Assembly (NCBI GenBank): GCA_965215145.1
Contig: OZ244038.1
Location: forward strand, 2,480,001 to 2,544,000
Source: G965215145 sp965215145
GTDB taxonomy: Bacteria; Bacteroidota; Rhodothermia; Rhodothermales; JANQRZ01
Length of the DNA stretch: 64,000 nucleotides
Direction: 5' to 3'
The translations under genes and the position numbers were made by a program. The notes beneath the pieces are model-generated. The model was given only the letters and a program-made list of their open reading frames with translations, was not told the DNA's origin and did not search any database. Below are positions 1 through 9,921 of the stretch, piece by piece; positions within the stretch are counted from its first letter, which is position 1; every line of letters starts with the position of its first letter.

Positions 1-1
1 G

Positions 2-808
2 CGCGGGGTCTACGAGCTCCCCAACGGGAACATCCTGGTGACGACCTCCGCCGGGCTCCAGGAGGTGACCCGCCAGAACGTTCTTGTCCGCACCATCGAC
101 GACGCGAACCAGTACATCGAGCTCTTCGCGGCCGGCGGCGGCGACGACTTCGGCGTCTCCTGCTCCGGCGGCGGCGCCGTCGCCCAGGGCGGCACCGCCT
201 CGTTCTCCTACGAGGTCTGCAACAACACCGACTCCGCCGCCTCCGGCGTCGTCTTCTTCACCGCCTCCCAGGGCGGCAACCAGGTCGCCGGCCCCACCCA
301 GGTCCAGTCCGGCACGCTCGCGGCGAACTCCTGCACCGGCACGCAGAGCTTCAACGTCCGCGTCCCGGCCAACGCCCCCACCGGCGACTACACCCTCACC
401 ATCAGCGCCGGCTCCGACGCCGGCAGCGCCGTGGCGAGCTGCGACGTCGACGTGACGGTGACGGGCTCGACGCGGCCGGCCGGCGCGGCGGCGACGTGGT
501 CGCTCCTGGAGGCGACGGCGTGGGCGCCGGCGCTCGCGGCCGGTGAGGCGGAGGCCGCCGTCGGCGTCTTCCCGAACCCGCTCCGCGACGGCGCCACGCT
601 CCGGTACGCCGTCGAGGCCGACGCCGAGGTCCGGCTCGCGGTCTACGACGTGCTCGGGCGCGAGGTGGCCGTGCTCGCCGAGGGGGCGGTGGAGGCCGGC
701 TCGCACAGCGCGGCGTTCGACGCCTCGGGCCTGCCTGCGGGCGTGTACGTCTACCGCTTGGCGGTGGGCGCCACGGTGGAGACGGGCCGGATGACCGTGG
801 TCCGGTAG
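2..808 (+). CDS. C-terminal part of a T9SS-exported protein (5' end outside window)
   Basis: The frame is open from the first base, so the start lies upstream; the GTG at 38 is probably internal. A beta-rich segment (about nt 140-460) with a few cysteines and many Thr/Ser/Gly resembles CARDB/Ig-like adhesive repeats. The last 80 residues (from nt 569) are a type A T9SS sorting domain: FPNP, then AVYDVLGREV, and a GVYVYRL...GRMTVVR ending. Such domains direct outer-membrane translocation and surface attachment or release in Bacteroidota. The catalytic or binding role cannot be read from this fragment. The gene at the right edge of the window ends the same way. Confidence 0.85.
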   Translation, partial: RGVYELPNGNILVTTSAGLQEVTRQNVLVRTIDDANQYIELFAAGGGDDFGVSCSGGGAVAQGGTASFSYEVCNNTDSAASGVVFFTASQGGNQVAGPTQVQSGTLAANSCTGTQSFNVRVPANAPTGDYTLTISAGSDAGSAVASCDVDVTVTGSTRPAGAAATWSLLEATAWAPALAAGEAEAAVGVFPNPLRDGATLRYAVEADAEVRLAVYDVLGREVAVLAEGAVEAGSHSAAFDASGLPAGVYVYRLAVGATVETGRMTVVR

Positions 809-849
809 CGGTCTCCCGCAGCACGCTCGGCCCTAGGGGCTGAGCCGAC

Positions 850-880
850 GGCGCCCCCGGAGTGCTCCTCCGGGGGCGCC
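850..880 (+). terminator. Perfect 13-bp hairpin after the T9SS gene
   Basis: A 13-bp GC-rich stem (arms 850-862 and 868-880) with a 5-nt loop lies 42 bp after the stop codon and just before aroB. No U-tract follows, so it may act as a transcript-end stabiliser or a weak terminator. Confidence 0.55.
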
Positions 881-922
881 GGTGCGTCTGGGCGACAGTA
901 GCTTCGGCGGCCCCCAGACGTC

Positions 923-2056
923 ATGCCCGACCCCGTCGCACCGGACTCCGTCCCCGTCCCGCTCCCGCACGGGCGCGGCTACGCCGTCCACCTCCGCCCG
1001 CTGGCTGAGGCTCCAGCGCTGATGGCCGCGGCCGGCCTCCGCCCCGGCCCCTGCCTCGTCGTGACGGACCGGAACGTGGGCGCGCTCTACCTCGACGCCC
1101 TCGCCGAGGCGCTGACGGCGGCGGGGTGGCGCCCCCGCGTGCGCGTCCTCCTGCCTGGCGAGGCAACGAAGTCGCTAGAAAAGCTCGCGGCGCTCTACGA
1201 CTGGGCGCTCGCCGAGCCGCTGGACCGGGGGACGCCCGTGCTCGCGCTCGGGGGCGGCGTCGTGGGGGACCTCGCGGGGCTCGCGGCGGCGACGCTGCTG
1301 CGCGGGCTCCCGCTCGTGCAGCTCCCGACGAGCCTCGTCGCGCAGGTCGACAGCGCCGTCGGTGGGAAGACCGGCGTGAACCACCCGGCGGGGAAGAACC
1401 TCGTCGGCGCCTTCCACCAGCCCCGCCTCGTCGTGGCCGACCCCGCCACGCTCGGGACGCTGCCGCGGCGGGAGTGGACGGCCGGGCTGGCGGAGGTCGT
1501 GAAGGCCGCCCTCGTCGCCGACGCCGGATTTTTCTCCTGGCTGGAGGAGCGGTGGGATGATGCGCTGGCCGGGGCGCCGGAGGTCGCGCCGCGCCTCGTC
1601 CGCGAGGCCGTGCGGATCAAGGCCGAGATCGTGGTAGAAGACGAGCGCGAGGCCGGGCGGCGGGCGCTGCTGAACTTCGGCCACACGTTCGGGCACGCCA
1701 TCGAGCGGGCGGCGGGGTACGGCGCCTTCCGCCATGGCGAGGCCGTCGCGCTGGGGATGCGGGCGGCGCTGCACCTCTCCCGTGGGCTCGGCCTCCTCCC
1801 CTCCGAAGCCTTCGCACGCGCCGACGGCCTCGTGGCGCGGCTCCCCGTCCCCCCCGGCCTCGCCGCGATCCCGACGGACACGCTGACGGCGGCGATGCGG
1901 CACGACAAGAAGCGGACGGCAGAGGGTCTCCGGCTCGTGGTGCTCGAAGAGATCGGTGCCGGACGAGCGACGGGCGACGTGACGGCGGAGCAACTCCAGG
2001 CGGCCTGGGCGTATGCAAAGGCCGCCCCCGCGAAAAACCCGTCAACGGCGATGTAG
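923..2056 (+). CDS. aroB: 3-dehydroquinate synthase
   Basis: Converts DAHP to 3-dehydroquinate, step two of the shikimate pathway; cytosolic, NAD- and metal-dependent. At 377 aa it has normal family length. Visible motifs: GGGVVGDLAG (NAD-binding loop, about residues 109-118), LPTSLVAQVDSAVGGKTGVN, and the metal ligands in AEVVK and NFGHTFGHAIE. ATG at 923 gives the usual short N-terminus. Followed 39 bp later on the same strand by the TamB-like gene, so the two may be co-transcribed. No other aro gene is nearby. Function is a confident family assignment. Confidence 0.97.
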   Translation: MPDPVAPDSVPVPLPHGRGYAVHLRPLAEAPALMAAAGLRPGPCLVVTDRNVGALYLDALAEALTAAGWRPRVRVLLPGEATKSLEKLAALYDWALAEPLDRGTPVLALGGGVVGDLAGLAAATLLRGLPLVQLPTSLVAQVDSAVGGKTGVNHPAGKNLVGAFHQPRLVVADPATLGTLPRREWTAGLAEVVKAALVADAGFFSWLEERWDDALAGAPEVAPRLVREAVRIKAEIVVEDEREAGRRALLNFGHTFGHAIERAAGYGAFRHGEAVALGMRAALHLSRGLGLLPSEAFARADGLVARLPVPPGLAAIPTDTLTAAMRHDKKRTAEGLRLVVLEEIGAGRATGDVTAEQLQAAWAYAKAAPAKNPSTAM

Positions 2057-2095
2057 GCCGCCGGTCGGGCGTTGCTTGGGCCTAGCTCCCCGCCC

Positions 2096-5000
2096 GTGCG
2101 CACCGTCCTCAAGCTCCCCGTCCGGCTCCTCCAGGCGGCGGCCCTCGTGGCCGTCGCCGCGGTGCTCCTGTTCGTCGGGCTGACCCGGACCCAGGTGGGG
2201 CGCGACGGGGTGGCCCGCCAGCTCGAAGCGCAGTTCGCCCAGCAGTTCGCGGGGGAGATCGAGGTCGGCCGGCTGACGGGCAACCTCGTCTCGGACCTCT
2301 TCGCGCGGGACGTGCGGGTGCGGGACCCGCAGGGCCGCGTCGTGATCGCCGCCGACTCGGTGGTGCTGGAGCCGCGCTGGATGGCGCTGTTCTCGAACCG
2401 GCTCGCGCTGCGCCGGGTAACGCTCGTCCGCCCCCGCCTCGCCCTCGTCCGGCAGGCCGACGGCCGCTGGAACCTCGCCGACGCCTTCCGCCCCCTCCGC
2501 CCGCCCTCCGACGACGCCCGCCCGCTCGACCTCGCCGCCGCCGAGGTCCGCATCGTCGGCGGCACGCTCGTCACCCAGAACGACGGGCCGGCCCCAGCCG
2601 CCGTCGCGTCCGGCGCACTGTTCGACTACGCCGACGCGCGCGCCGTCGGCCTCGACGCTCGACTCGCCCTCGACCTGCGGGGGAACGAGCAGGAGGTCCG
2701 CGTCGGCGCGCTCTCGATGGAGCTCCCCGACCTCGGCCTCGCCGTGGAGCACCTGGAGGGGGCGCTGCGGATCGGCCCGGACGGGCTCCGCGCGGACGAC
2801 GTGCGGCTGGAGACGGACGGGTCCCGCCTCGCGGGGTCGTTCGGCCTACACCGGGAGACCGGCGCGCTCCGGCTCGACCTCGAGCCGAGCCGCCTGGACG
2901 GCAGCGAGGTGGCGCGGCTCGTCCCCGCCATCCCGATCACCGAGCCGTTCGAGGTGGCACTCGTGGCGGAGGGCCCGATCGGAGCCGTCGAGGTGGGGCG
3001 GAGCGCGCTGAGCGTGGGCCGCTCCACCGTCCGCGCCGCCGGCACCCTGCGCGGCCTGCCCGACTCGCTCGGCTACGACCTCCGCCTCGACCTCCCGGCG
3101 TTGCTGCCGGGCGACCTCGCCGCTGCCCTGCCCGGCGTGGCGCTCCCGGACCTCGCCGGGCTCGGCCTCGTGCGCGGCACCGCGCGGGCGCGGGGCAGCG
3201 TCGGGTGGCGAGCCGGGGCCACCCTCCGCACCGACGCCCGCCTCGATCTCACCTCGGCCGCCGGCGCGGTGGACGGCGACCTCCGGCTCTCGGCCGTGCC
3301 GGGCCGGCCGCTCCGCTACGCGCTCGACGCGCGCGTGCAGAACCTCGACCCCGGCCGCGCCCTCGGCCGCCCCGACCTCGCGGGCGACCTCACCGGCCGC
3401 ATCGCTGTGGACGGGGCGGGGAACGACCGGAGCACGCTCGCGGCGCAGCTCGCGCTGGCCCTCGACCCCGGCGCGCTCGCGGGCCGCACGTTCGACGCGC
3501 TCGACGCCGACGTGATGGCCGACGGGCTCCGTTTCACCGGCACCGTCGCGCTCGATGCCGGCTCCGCCGGGCGGCTCGACATCGCAGGCGTGGCGGACTT
3601 CGGCGCCTTCGAGGCGGACCTCGCCGTACGGGCCGCTCGCTTCGACGCACAGGCGCTCTCGGAGCGGGCGCCCGCCACGTCCTTCACCGGCACCGCCGAC
3701 CTCACCGCCGCTGGCCGCTCGCTCGACGCCCTCGACGCCGACCTCACCCTCGACCTCGCGGCTTCGGCGGTCGCCGTCGGCGGGGAGCGGTGGACGCTGC
3801 CCGAGGGGGAGACGCGGGTGCTGATCCGACCGGACGCTGCCCTCGGCCCCCGCCTCGCCCTGCGCACCGACGCCCTCAGCCTCAGCGCCAACGGCGACTT
3901 CGCGTGGACGGAGGCCGCCTCGCTCGGCGTCTGGTGGGGGGAGCGGCTTGCTGCGGCCGGGCGGGCCGAGTTCGAAAAGCCATACCGCGCCGCCGCCCGC
4001 CAAGCCCAGCGAGGCGTCCAGCGACCCGCGCCGCCTGCGACAGCCCAGGAGCTCGTGCTGACGGCCGAGGCCCTGTCCCCCGAAGCCCTCCGGCCGCTCG
4101 GCCTCGCCGTCGCCCCCGGCACGCGGGCCTCGGCGCACCTCCTGCTCGCGCCCGACAGCCTCGCCGCCGAGGTGAGCATCGGTGGGGATTCGCTGGGCGT
4201 GGGGCCAGTGCGGACACGCGCCTTCACGCTCGACGCCGACCTCGCGCTCTCCGACAGCGACGACCCGCTCCGCGACCTCCGGCTCGCGCTCTCCGCCGAG
4301 GCCGACACGCTGCGGACCGCCGACGGTGGCACCGTCCTCGCCAACGCCGCCGTCGCGTTCGACCCGCGTCGCCGCGCCCTCCGCGCCAACGTCCTCGCGC
4401 ACCGGCGCGAGGACTCGGTGAGCGTGTCCGCCGGGGGCGACCTCGCGCTGCTCCCCGAGCGGAACCGGTTCACCGGCCGGCTCCGGCTCGACGCTCCGGA
4501 CCAGGATTGGGGCGCCGAGGGGGTCGAGGTGGACCTCTTCAGCGACGCCGTCGTGTTCCGCCAGTTCGAGGCCGTGCGGCAGGCTGAGCCTGGTACGCGG
4601 GCGCAGCGGTTGGCACTCAGCGGCCCCGCCTCGGCACTGCCTACCGACACGCTCCGCGTCGAGGCCGAGGCGCTCGACCTCGCCGAGGTGCTCGGGCTCC
4701 TCGGGCTCCGGCTCCCATTCGGCGGCGAGGCCGCGGCCGACCTCGCGGTCACGGGCGCGCTCGGGAGCCCCGCCATCCTCGGGGACGCCCGCGTCGAGGC
4801 GTTCACCGTCTGGGGCGAGCGGGCCGGGCGGGTCGTCGCGCGGAGCGAGATCGTGCCCGGCCGCGACGGGTTCGCCGTGGACCTCCGGCTGGAGCCCGAG
4901 AGCGACACGGCCGCCGTCCGGAACGACGGCCGCCTCGCCGGCACCGTCCGCCTCCCCGGCCGCCGCCCCGACGGCTCCCGCGACGTGGGCCGCCTCGACC

Positions 5001-6700
5001 TCGCGGCCGACCTCGACCGCCTCGACCTGTTCCTCTTCGACCACCTCTTCCCCGCCATCCTCGACCGCACGACCGGCGGGGCTGCCGGGAGCGGCACCAT
5101 CACCGGCGACTGGCGGACGCCCGTCTTCGAGGGCAGCTTCACCACCGCGGACGCCCGGACGACCGTGCCGGCCTTCGGCCTCGCCCTCGGCGCTGAGGGG
5201 CGGGTGACCGTGGACCGCGAGGGGTTCCACCTCCGCGGCGTCCAGGTCGAGGACGCCGACGGCGGCGTCGCGCTCGTCCGCGGCGACGTGCTCTTCAACC
5301 GCTACCGGTTCTTCTCGCTCGACCTCGCCGCCGACCTCGCCGAGTTCGAGGTCATGGACGTGGAGCGCGAGCGCGCCGGCGGGCTCCCCTTCTACGGCCG
5401 CGTCCGCGCCACCGGCACGGCCACGCTTACCGGCCCCCTCGACGACGCCTTCCTCCGCTCGCCCGACGCCGTCACCACCGCCGGCTCCGAGGTGTTCATC
5501 CCCGTCACCGCCGGCGCCAGCGGCGCGGCCGACGCCGGCTTCCTCGTCTTCGCCGACTCGGCCGGGCGGGTGCCGGAGGCCGAGGCCCGGCGGAACCTCA
5601 TCGCGCAGCGCCCCGAGGGCGAGCGGCCGTTCCTCGACGGGCTCGGGATGAACGTCAATCTGTTCGCCCCGCCGGGCTCGACGGTCCACCTCGTCTTCGA
5701 CCCCGTGATCGGGGACCAGATCACGGCCGAGGGGAGCGCCCGCCTCCAGCTCGCCGTCCGCGAGGGGGAGTTCCAGACGTTCGGGACCTTTGAGGTCGAG
5801 CGCGGGGACTACCTGTTCACCGCCGGCGACGTGTTCACCCGGCGGTTCGAACTCGGGCGCGGCGGCACACTCCGGTTCGAGGGGAGCCCGCTCGACGCCG
5901 CCCTCGACCTCCCGGCGACGTACCGCACGCGGGCCTCGCTGGCCGGGCTTGGGCTCGCCGGCGTGGACGAGCGGCAGCGGGTCCCGCTGGTCGTCGGGCT
6001 CGACGTCGGTGGGCGTGTCACGGCCCCCCTCGTTGAGCTCTCGCTCGCGCTCGACGCCTCCGGCGGGCGGCAGACCCCCGCCTCCGAGGCCATCGCCCGG
6101 CGCCTCAACGAGACCGACCGCCAAGCGGAGTACGCGACCAGCGTGCTGCTGACGAACACGTTCCTCCTTGCCCTCTCCGACCCCTCGGCCCCCCTCTCCG
6201 ATGCCGCCGACGACCTGCTCTACACCTCGCTCTCGGAGCTCGTCTCGTCGCGGCTCAGCCTCATCCTCGCCCAGGCCCTCGGCGCCGAGGGGCTCGATGT
6301 CGCGCTCGGCGTGCAGCAGGGCGAGACCGAGCGCGACCTCGACCTCACCTACGGCATCGCGCTGCGGCTGTTGGATGAGCGCCTCGTGATCCGCGGCGAG
6401 GGGGTCTACCAGCGCTACGAGGACCGCCCCGCCGGCGAGGGCCTCCAGGGCGAGGTCGCCGTCGAGGTCCGCCTCTCGCCGTCGGTCTCGCTGGAGGTGT
6501 TCTACCGCCGCGAGGGCGACCCGCTGCTCGGCGCCGAGGTGGCCGCCGCGCCGACGGGGGCCTACGGCGCGGGCGTCAACGTCGAGACGGAGTTCGCGAG
6601 TTGGGGCGCCCTCGTGCGCCACCTCCTCGGCCGCGCCCGCGACGAGCGCCGGGAAGCGCCGGGGGCCACGGGCGAGACCGTAAGCGCGGACGCGGACTGA
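2096..6700 (+). CDS. TamB-like translocation/assembly module protein (AsmA superfamily, DUF490)
   Basis: A giant (about 1534 aa) inner-membrane-anchored, periplasm-spanning protein. GTG at 2096 places a single TM helix (LLQAAALVAVAAVLLFVGL) right at the N-terminus; an in-frame TTG at 2072 is the alternative. Residues 35-130 resemble the AsmA N-terminal module (VGRLTGNLVSDLFARDV, then LVRPRLALVR). The long middle is repetitive beta-strand sequence as in the lipid-transport groove of TamB/YhdP. The C-terminal 350 residues are the TamB domain, with GLGMNVNLFAPPG and GTFEVERGDYLFTAGDVFTRRFELGRGG. Known relatives work with an Omp85 partner or move phospholipid to the outer membrane; no Omp85 gene is in the window. 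Confidence 0.88.
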   Translation: MRTVLKLPVRLLQAAALVAVAAVLLFVGLTRTQVGRDGVARQLEAQFAQQFAGEIEVGRLTGNLVSDLFARDVRVRDPQGRVVIAADSVVLEPRWMALFSNRLALRRVTLVRPRLALVRQADGRWNLADAFRPLRPPSDDARPLDLAAAEVRIVGGTLVTQNDGPAPAAVASGALFDYADARAVGLDARLALDLRGNEQEVRVGALSMELPDLGLAVEHLEGALRIGPDGLRADDVRLETDGSRLAGSFGLHRETGALRLDLEPSRLDGSEVARLVPAIPITEPFEVALVAEGPIGAVEVGRSALSVGRSTVRAAGTLRGLPDSLGYDLRLDLPALLPGDLAAALPGVALPDLAGLGLVRGTARARGSVGWRAGATLRTDARLDLTSAAGAVDGDLRLSAVPGRPLRYALDARVQNLDPGRALGRPDLAGDLTGRIAVDGAGNDRSTLAAQLALALDPGALAGRTFDALDADVMADGLRFTGTVALDAGSAGRLDIAGVADFGAFEADLAVRAARFDAQALSERAPATSFTGTADLTAAGRSLDALDADLTLDLAASAVAVGGERWTLPEGETRVLIRPDAALGPRLALRTDALSLSANGDFAWTEAASLGVWWGERLAAAGRAEFEKPYRAAARQAQRGVQRPAPPATAQELVLTAEALSPEALRPLGLAVAPGTRASAHLLLAPDSLAAEVSIGGDSLGVGPVRTRAFTLDADLALSDSDDPLRDLRLALSAEADTLRTADGGTVLANAAVAFDPRRRALRANVLAHRREDSVSVSAGGDLALLPERNRFTGRLRLDAPDQDWGAEGVEVDLFSDAVVFRQFEAVRQAEPGTRAQRLALSGPASALPTDTLRVEAEALDLAEVLGLLGLRLPFGGEAAADLAVTGALGSPAILGDARVEAFTVWGERAGRVVARSEIVPGRDGFAVDLRLEPESDTAAVRNDGRLAGTVRLPGRRPDGSRDVGRLDLAADLDRLDLFLFDHLFPAILDRTTGGAAGSGTITGDWRTPVFEGSFTTADARTTVPAFGLALGAEGRVTVDREGFHLRGVQVEDADGGVALVRGDVLFNRYRFFSLDLAADLAEFEVMDVERERAGGLPFYGRVRATGTATLTGPLDDAFLRSPDAVTTAGSEVFIPVTAGASGAADAGFLVFADSAGRVPEAEARRNLIAQRPEGERPFLDGLGMNVNLFAPPGSTVHLVFDPVIGDQITAEGSARLQLAVREGEFQTFGTFEVERGDYLFTAGDVFTRRFELGRGGTLRFEGSPLDAALDLPATYRTRASLAGLGLAGVDERQRVPLVVGLDVGGRVTAPLVELSLALDASGGRQTPASEAIARRLNETDRQAEYATSVLLTNTFLLALSDPSAPLSDAADDLLYTSLSELVSSRLSLILAQALGAEGLDVALGVQQGETERDLDLTYGIALRLLDERLVIRGEGVYQRYEDRPAGEGLQGEVAVEVRLSPSVSLEVFYRREGDPLLGAEVAAAPTGAYGAGVNVETEFASWGALVRHLLGRARDERREAPGATGETVSADAD

Positions 6701-6791
6701 CGGCGCTACGGAAGTAGGGAGGCCCGGACGAACTAGGAAGGCCCGCGCCCTGCGTCGACGTGCAGCGGCGGGTTCTACCGCACCCCCTCGG

Positions 6792-7412
6792 TTAGTCGAC
6801 TACCCGAATGAGCATGTCGTGCTCCGCCAGCAGCGCCTCGATCTCTTCCGCGTCCGCCAGCACGCGCTCGTAGATCCACTGGTAGTAGTGCTTCCGGGCT
6901 AGGAGCGAGCGGGCCGAATCCTCGCCGATCAGCCTGCTCACGGCGTCGAGTTCGAGCCAGTTGACGATGAGGTGGAGGTACGTGCTCCGCTCCGACCGCG
7001 CGCCGTCGGGGAAGCCAACCGGAACCTCGGGGTACCGGCGGCGGAGTTCAAGGATCACAGCCTCCTCGGCCTCACCTCGCGCAGCCACGAACCAGTGGGC
7101 CTGCTCGTGGAGGTACACCGAGAGCTGCCACTCGTCGTCGGCGAGGTACCGCGTGCTCAGGGTGAGGGTGGGGTGGCTGTGCGGGACGGCTCCTGACTCG
7201 ATCCGCACACTCCGGGTGAACGTCCACGGGGCGGTGTCGTAGGCGGCGAGGATGCGGCGGAGCTGTTCCTCCGCCTCGACCTCCCGCTCGTCCCCGTCGC
7301 GCAGGGCGATCTCGACGTCGGCCGCCTCTCGGTCTGGCTCGGCTCCCTGAGCGTGAGCGCAGCCCGTCCAGAAAGCGAGGGCGGTGAGCAGGACCAAACG
7401 CGGGGACAACAT
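6792..7412 (-). CDS. Putative lipoprotein with HEQAH (HExxH-type) motif
   Basis: 206 aa from the ATG at 7412; a further ATG 12 codons upstream is possible, but only the downstream start puts the signal peptide at the terminus. The peptide LVLLTALAFWTGC ends in a lipobox-like Cys, so an outer- or inner-membrane lipoprotein is inferred. The middle has VYLHEQAHWFVA, fitting a zinc-binding HExxH, followed by a helix with VNWLELDA that could supply a third ligand (E or H). This suggests a small gluzincin-like peptidase, unproven. Divergent from rnr and convergent with the TamB-like gene. Confidence 0.7.
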   Translation of the reverse strand: MLSPRLVLLTALAFWTGCAHAQGAEPDREAADVEIALRDGDEREVEAEEQLRRILAAYDTAPWTFTRSVRIESGAVPHSHPTLTLSTRYLADDEWQLSVYLHEQAHWFVAARGEAEEAVILELRRRYPEVPVGFPDGARSERSTYLHLIVNWLELDAVSRLIGEDSARSLLARKHYYQWIYERVLADAEEIEALLAEHDMLIRVVD

Positions 7413-7731
7413 CAAACGACTCGCTAGCGAAGCGCGGTGCGGTAGCACCGGTAATTAGGCCGACGCCAGGCGGCATAAGCAGCGCAGGGCAAGTGCTGAC
7501 ATCGCGCGGGCCGGAGTAATCGTGCCGGAGGACGCTGGCGCTACGCGAGCCTTCCGATGTCGGCATAATACACACCGGCCACTGGGCGCAAAGCCGGCCT
7601 GCCGGTTGGCGTGCCTGCTCGCGCCCTCCTGGTACACCGCCCTCCCCAACGCCCTCACCGTTGGGGGCAGATGAACACGTGCCGGGGCTGTCCGTACCCC
7701 CGGCGCACCTCCCTCACCCCCACCCCTCCGC
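7413..7731. other. Divergent intergenic region with an inverted repeat and a leader hairpin
   Basis: No gene is supported here. It contains an 11-bp inverted repeat with one mismatch (TGCTGACATCG at 7494-7504 against CGATGTCGGCA at 7555-7565) enclosing 50 bp. It also contains a perfect 8-bp stem (CCCCAACG 7644-7651 with CGTTGGGG 7659-7666) that would fold in the 5' leader of rnr. No recognisable riboswitch or IS end. Confidence 0.45.
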
Positions 7732-9870
7732 ATGCCCGACACCCGCGCGCAGCTCAAGCGCCAGATCCTCGCCCTCCTCCGCAACGACGGCAAGAAAACC
7801 TTCCGCCCGAAGGAGATCGCCCAGCGCCTCAACGTCCGCGACAACGACCGCTACCGGCTCTTCCAAAGCGTCCTCTCGGAGCTCGACGAGGCCGGGCTGA
7901 TGAAGAAGGCGAAGGGGGGCCGCTACGGGCACCGCCCGAAGCGCGAGGCGAACGCCCTCGAAGGCACGCTCCAGATGCACCCCCAGGGCTACGGCTTCGT
8001 CGCCGTCCCCGGCCACGGCGACTTCTACGTCCCCCCGACCCGGCTCAAGACGGCCCTCGACGGCGACTGGGTGCGGATCTCGCTGGCCGCCGACGTCAAG
8101 GGCCGCCGCTCGGACCGGCACCAGGAGGCCGAGGTCACGGAGGTCGTCGAGCGGCGCCGGAAGGAGACCGTGGGGACGTTCGACAAGATGGGGCACTTCG
8201 CCTTCGTCAAGCCCGACGACCGCCGCGTCCACAAGGACATCTACGTCGACAAGAAGGCGTTCAACGGCGCCACCGAGGGCGACAAGGTCCTCGTCTCGAT
8301 CGACGTCTACGAGGACCCGAAGGCGGCGCCTGAAGGCCGCGTGCTGGAGGTCCTCGGCCGGGCCGACGACCCCGGCGTGGCGGTCCTCGCCCTCGCCCTC
8401 GCCCAGGGCATCCGGCCCGACTTCCCCGCCGGCGTCGAGGCCGACGCCGAGGCGATCCCGACGGAGATCACCGAGAAGGAGATCGCCCGCCGGCTCGACC
8501 TCCGCGGGGAGCGCGTCTTCACCATCGACCCCGTCGACGCCAAGGACTTCGACGACGCCGTCCACCTCCGGCGGCTCGACAGCGGCAACGTCGAGCTCGG
8601 CGTCCACATCGCCGACGTGAGCGCCTACATCGAGCAGGGGACGGACCTCGACGCCGAGGCGTACCGGCGCGGCACGAGCACCTACCTCGTGGACCGCGTG
8701 ATCCCCATGCTCCCGGAGAAGCTCTCGAACCGGGTCTGCTCGCTGCGCCCCGACGAGGACAAGCTGACGTACTCGGTGATCCTGGAGGTCACCCCGCGCG
8801 GGGCCGTGAAGGGGTTCGAGATCCGCGAGACGGTGATCCGCTCGAAGCAGCGGTTCTCCTACGAGGAGGCCCAGCTCATCATCGACGGCGGCACGCCGGA
8901 GCACCCCCTCCGCGAGGACGTCCTGCTGGCCGCCAAGCTCGCGCGGACGCTCACGAAGAAGCGCCTCCGCGAGGGCTCCATCGACTTCGACACGCAGGAG
9001 ATCAAGGTGATCCTCGACGAGGACGGCAAGCCGGTGGACGTGATCGCGAAGCCGCGGCGCGAGGCGAACCGGCTGATCGAGGAGTTCATGCTGCTCGCCA
9101 ACCGCGCCGTGGCCGAGCACATCGAGAAGCGGCGGGGGAAGGCGCCGCCGTTCGTGTACCGCGTCCACGACCGCCCCGACGCCGAGAAGATCAAGGCGCT
9201 CCGGGAGTACGTCCGCGCCTTCGGCTACCAGCTCCCGAGCGCGAAGGGCGGCAGCGTGGACCGCGCCGACCTCGCCGCGCTGATCGAGCACGTGAAGGGC
9301 ACGCCCGAGGAGCCCGTGGTGACGACGGCGGCGCTGCGGGCGATGGCGAAGGCGGTCTACTCCCCGGAGAACATCGGGCACTTCGGGCTCGGGTTCGCTC
9401 ATTACTCCCACTTCACCTCCCCCATCCGCCGCTACCCGGACCTCATCGCCCACCGCCTCCTGAAGTACTACGCCGACCCCAAGACCGACGACGGCGAGCG
9501 GATCAGCGAGGCGGCGCTGGAGGAGGCGTGCGACCACTGCTCGGCGCAGGAGCGCCAGGCGGCCCACGCCGAGCGCGAGAGCGTGAAGCTGAAGCAGGTC
9601 GAGTACGTCGCCCAGCACGTCGGCGACGAGTTCGACGGGGTGGTCAGCGGGGTCACGAAGTTCGGCGTGTTCGTCGAGATGACGCAGCTGCTCACCGAGG
9701 GCCTCGTCCACGTCCGCGACATGGACGACTACTTCGAGTTCGACGAGCGGAGCCTCACGCTGGTCGGGACGCGGACGCGCCGGGTGATCCGCCTCGGCGA
9801 CCCCGTGCGCGTGCAGGTCGCCGCGGCCAACGTCGAGACCCGCCGGATCGACCTGCAGTTCGTGGAATGA
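7732..9870 (+). CDS. rnr: Ribonuclease R
   Basis: A processive 3'-5' exoribonuclease that degrades structured RNA and assists tmRNA-linked decay and rRNA quality control. 712 aa, full length for the family. Order of domains: N-terminal winged helix (KTFRPKEIAQRLNV), two cold-shock/OB folds (GYGFVAVPGHGDFYVP about residue 87), the RNB catalytic domain with the Asp cluster in IDPVDAKDFDDAVH (about 263-276), HYSHFTSPIRRYPDL, and a C-terminal S1 domain (FDGVVSGVTKFGVFVEM). The Lys-rich extension of gamma-proteobacterial RNase R is absent. The ATG is followed directly by the winged-helix segment, supporting the start. Confidence 0.97.
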   Translation: MPDTRAQLKRQILALLRNDGKKTFRPKEIAQRLNVRDNDRYRLFQSVLSELDEAGLMKKAKGGRYGHRPKREANALEGTLQMHPQGYGFVAVPGHGDFYVPPTRLKTALDGDWVRISLAADVKGRRSDRHQEAEVTEVVERRRKETVGTFDKMGHFAFVKPDDRRVHKDIYVDKKAFNGATEGDKVLVSIDVYEDPKAAPEGRVLEVLGRADDPGVAVLALALAQGIRPDFPAGVEADAEAIPTEITEKEIARRLDLRGERVFTIDPVDAKDFDDAVHLRRLDSGNVELGVHIADVSAYIEQGTDLDAEAYRRGTSTYLVDRVIPMLPEKLSNRVCSLRPDEDKLTYSVILEVTPRGAVKGFEIRETVIRSKQRFSYEEAQLIIDGGTPEHPLREDVLLAAKLARTLTKKRLREGSIDFDTQEIKVILDEDGKPVDVIAKPRREANRLIEEFMLLANRAVAEHIEKRRGKAPPFVYRVHDRPDAEKIKALREYVRAFGYQLPSAKGGSVDRADLAALIEHVKGTPEEPVVTTAALRAMAKAVYSPENIGHFGLGFAHYSHFTSPIRRYPDLIAHRLLKYYADPKTDDGERISEAALEEACDHCSAQERQAAHAERESVKLKQVEYVAQHVGDEFDGVVSGVTKFGVFVEMTQLLTEGLVHVRDMDDYFEFDERSLTLVGTRTRRVIRLGDPVRVQVAAANVETRRIDLQFVE

Positions 9871-9921
9871 GGGGGGTGTTGCATCACGTCCTTACCGCAA
9901 ACGCACCGCCCTACCTCGACC

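Noticed and set aside
2846..6622. Very long open frame antisense to the TamB-like gene
   Set aside because: High GC keeps antisense frames open; its composition (Gly/Glu/Val/Arg, no motifs) is that of a shadow, and the plus-strand gene has family signatures.
7072..7575. 167-codon minus-strand frame over the lipoprotein start
   Set aside because: Out of frame with the HEQAH lipoprotein, Arg/Pro-rich shadow.
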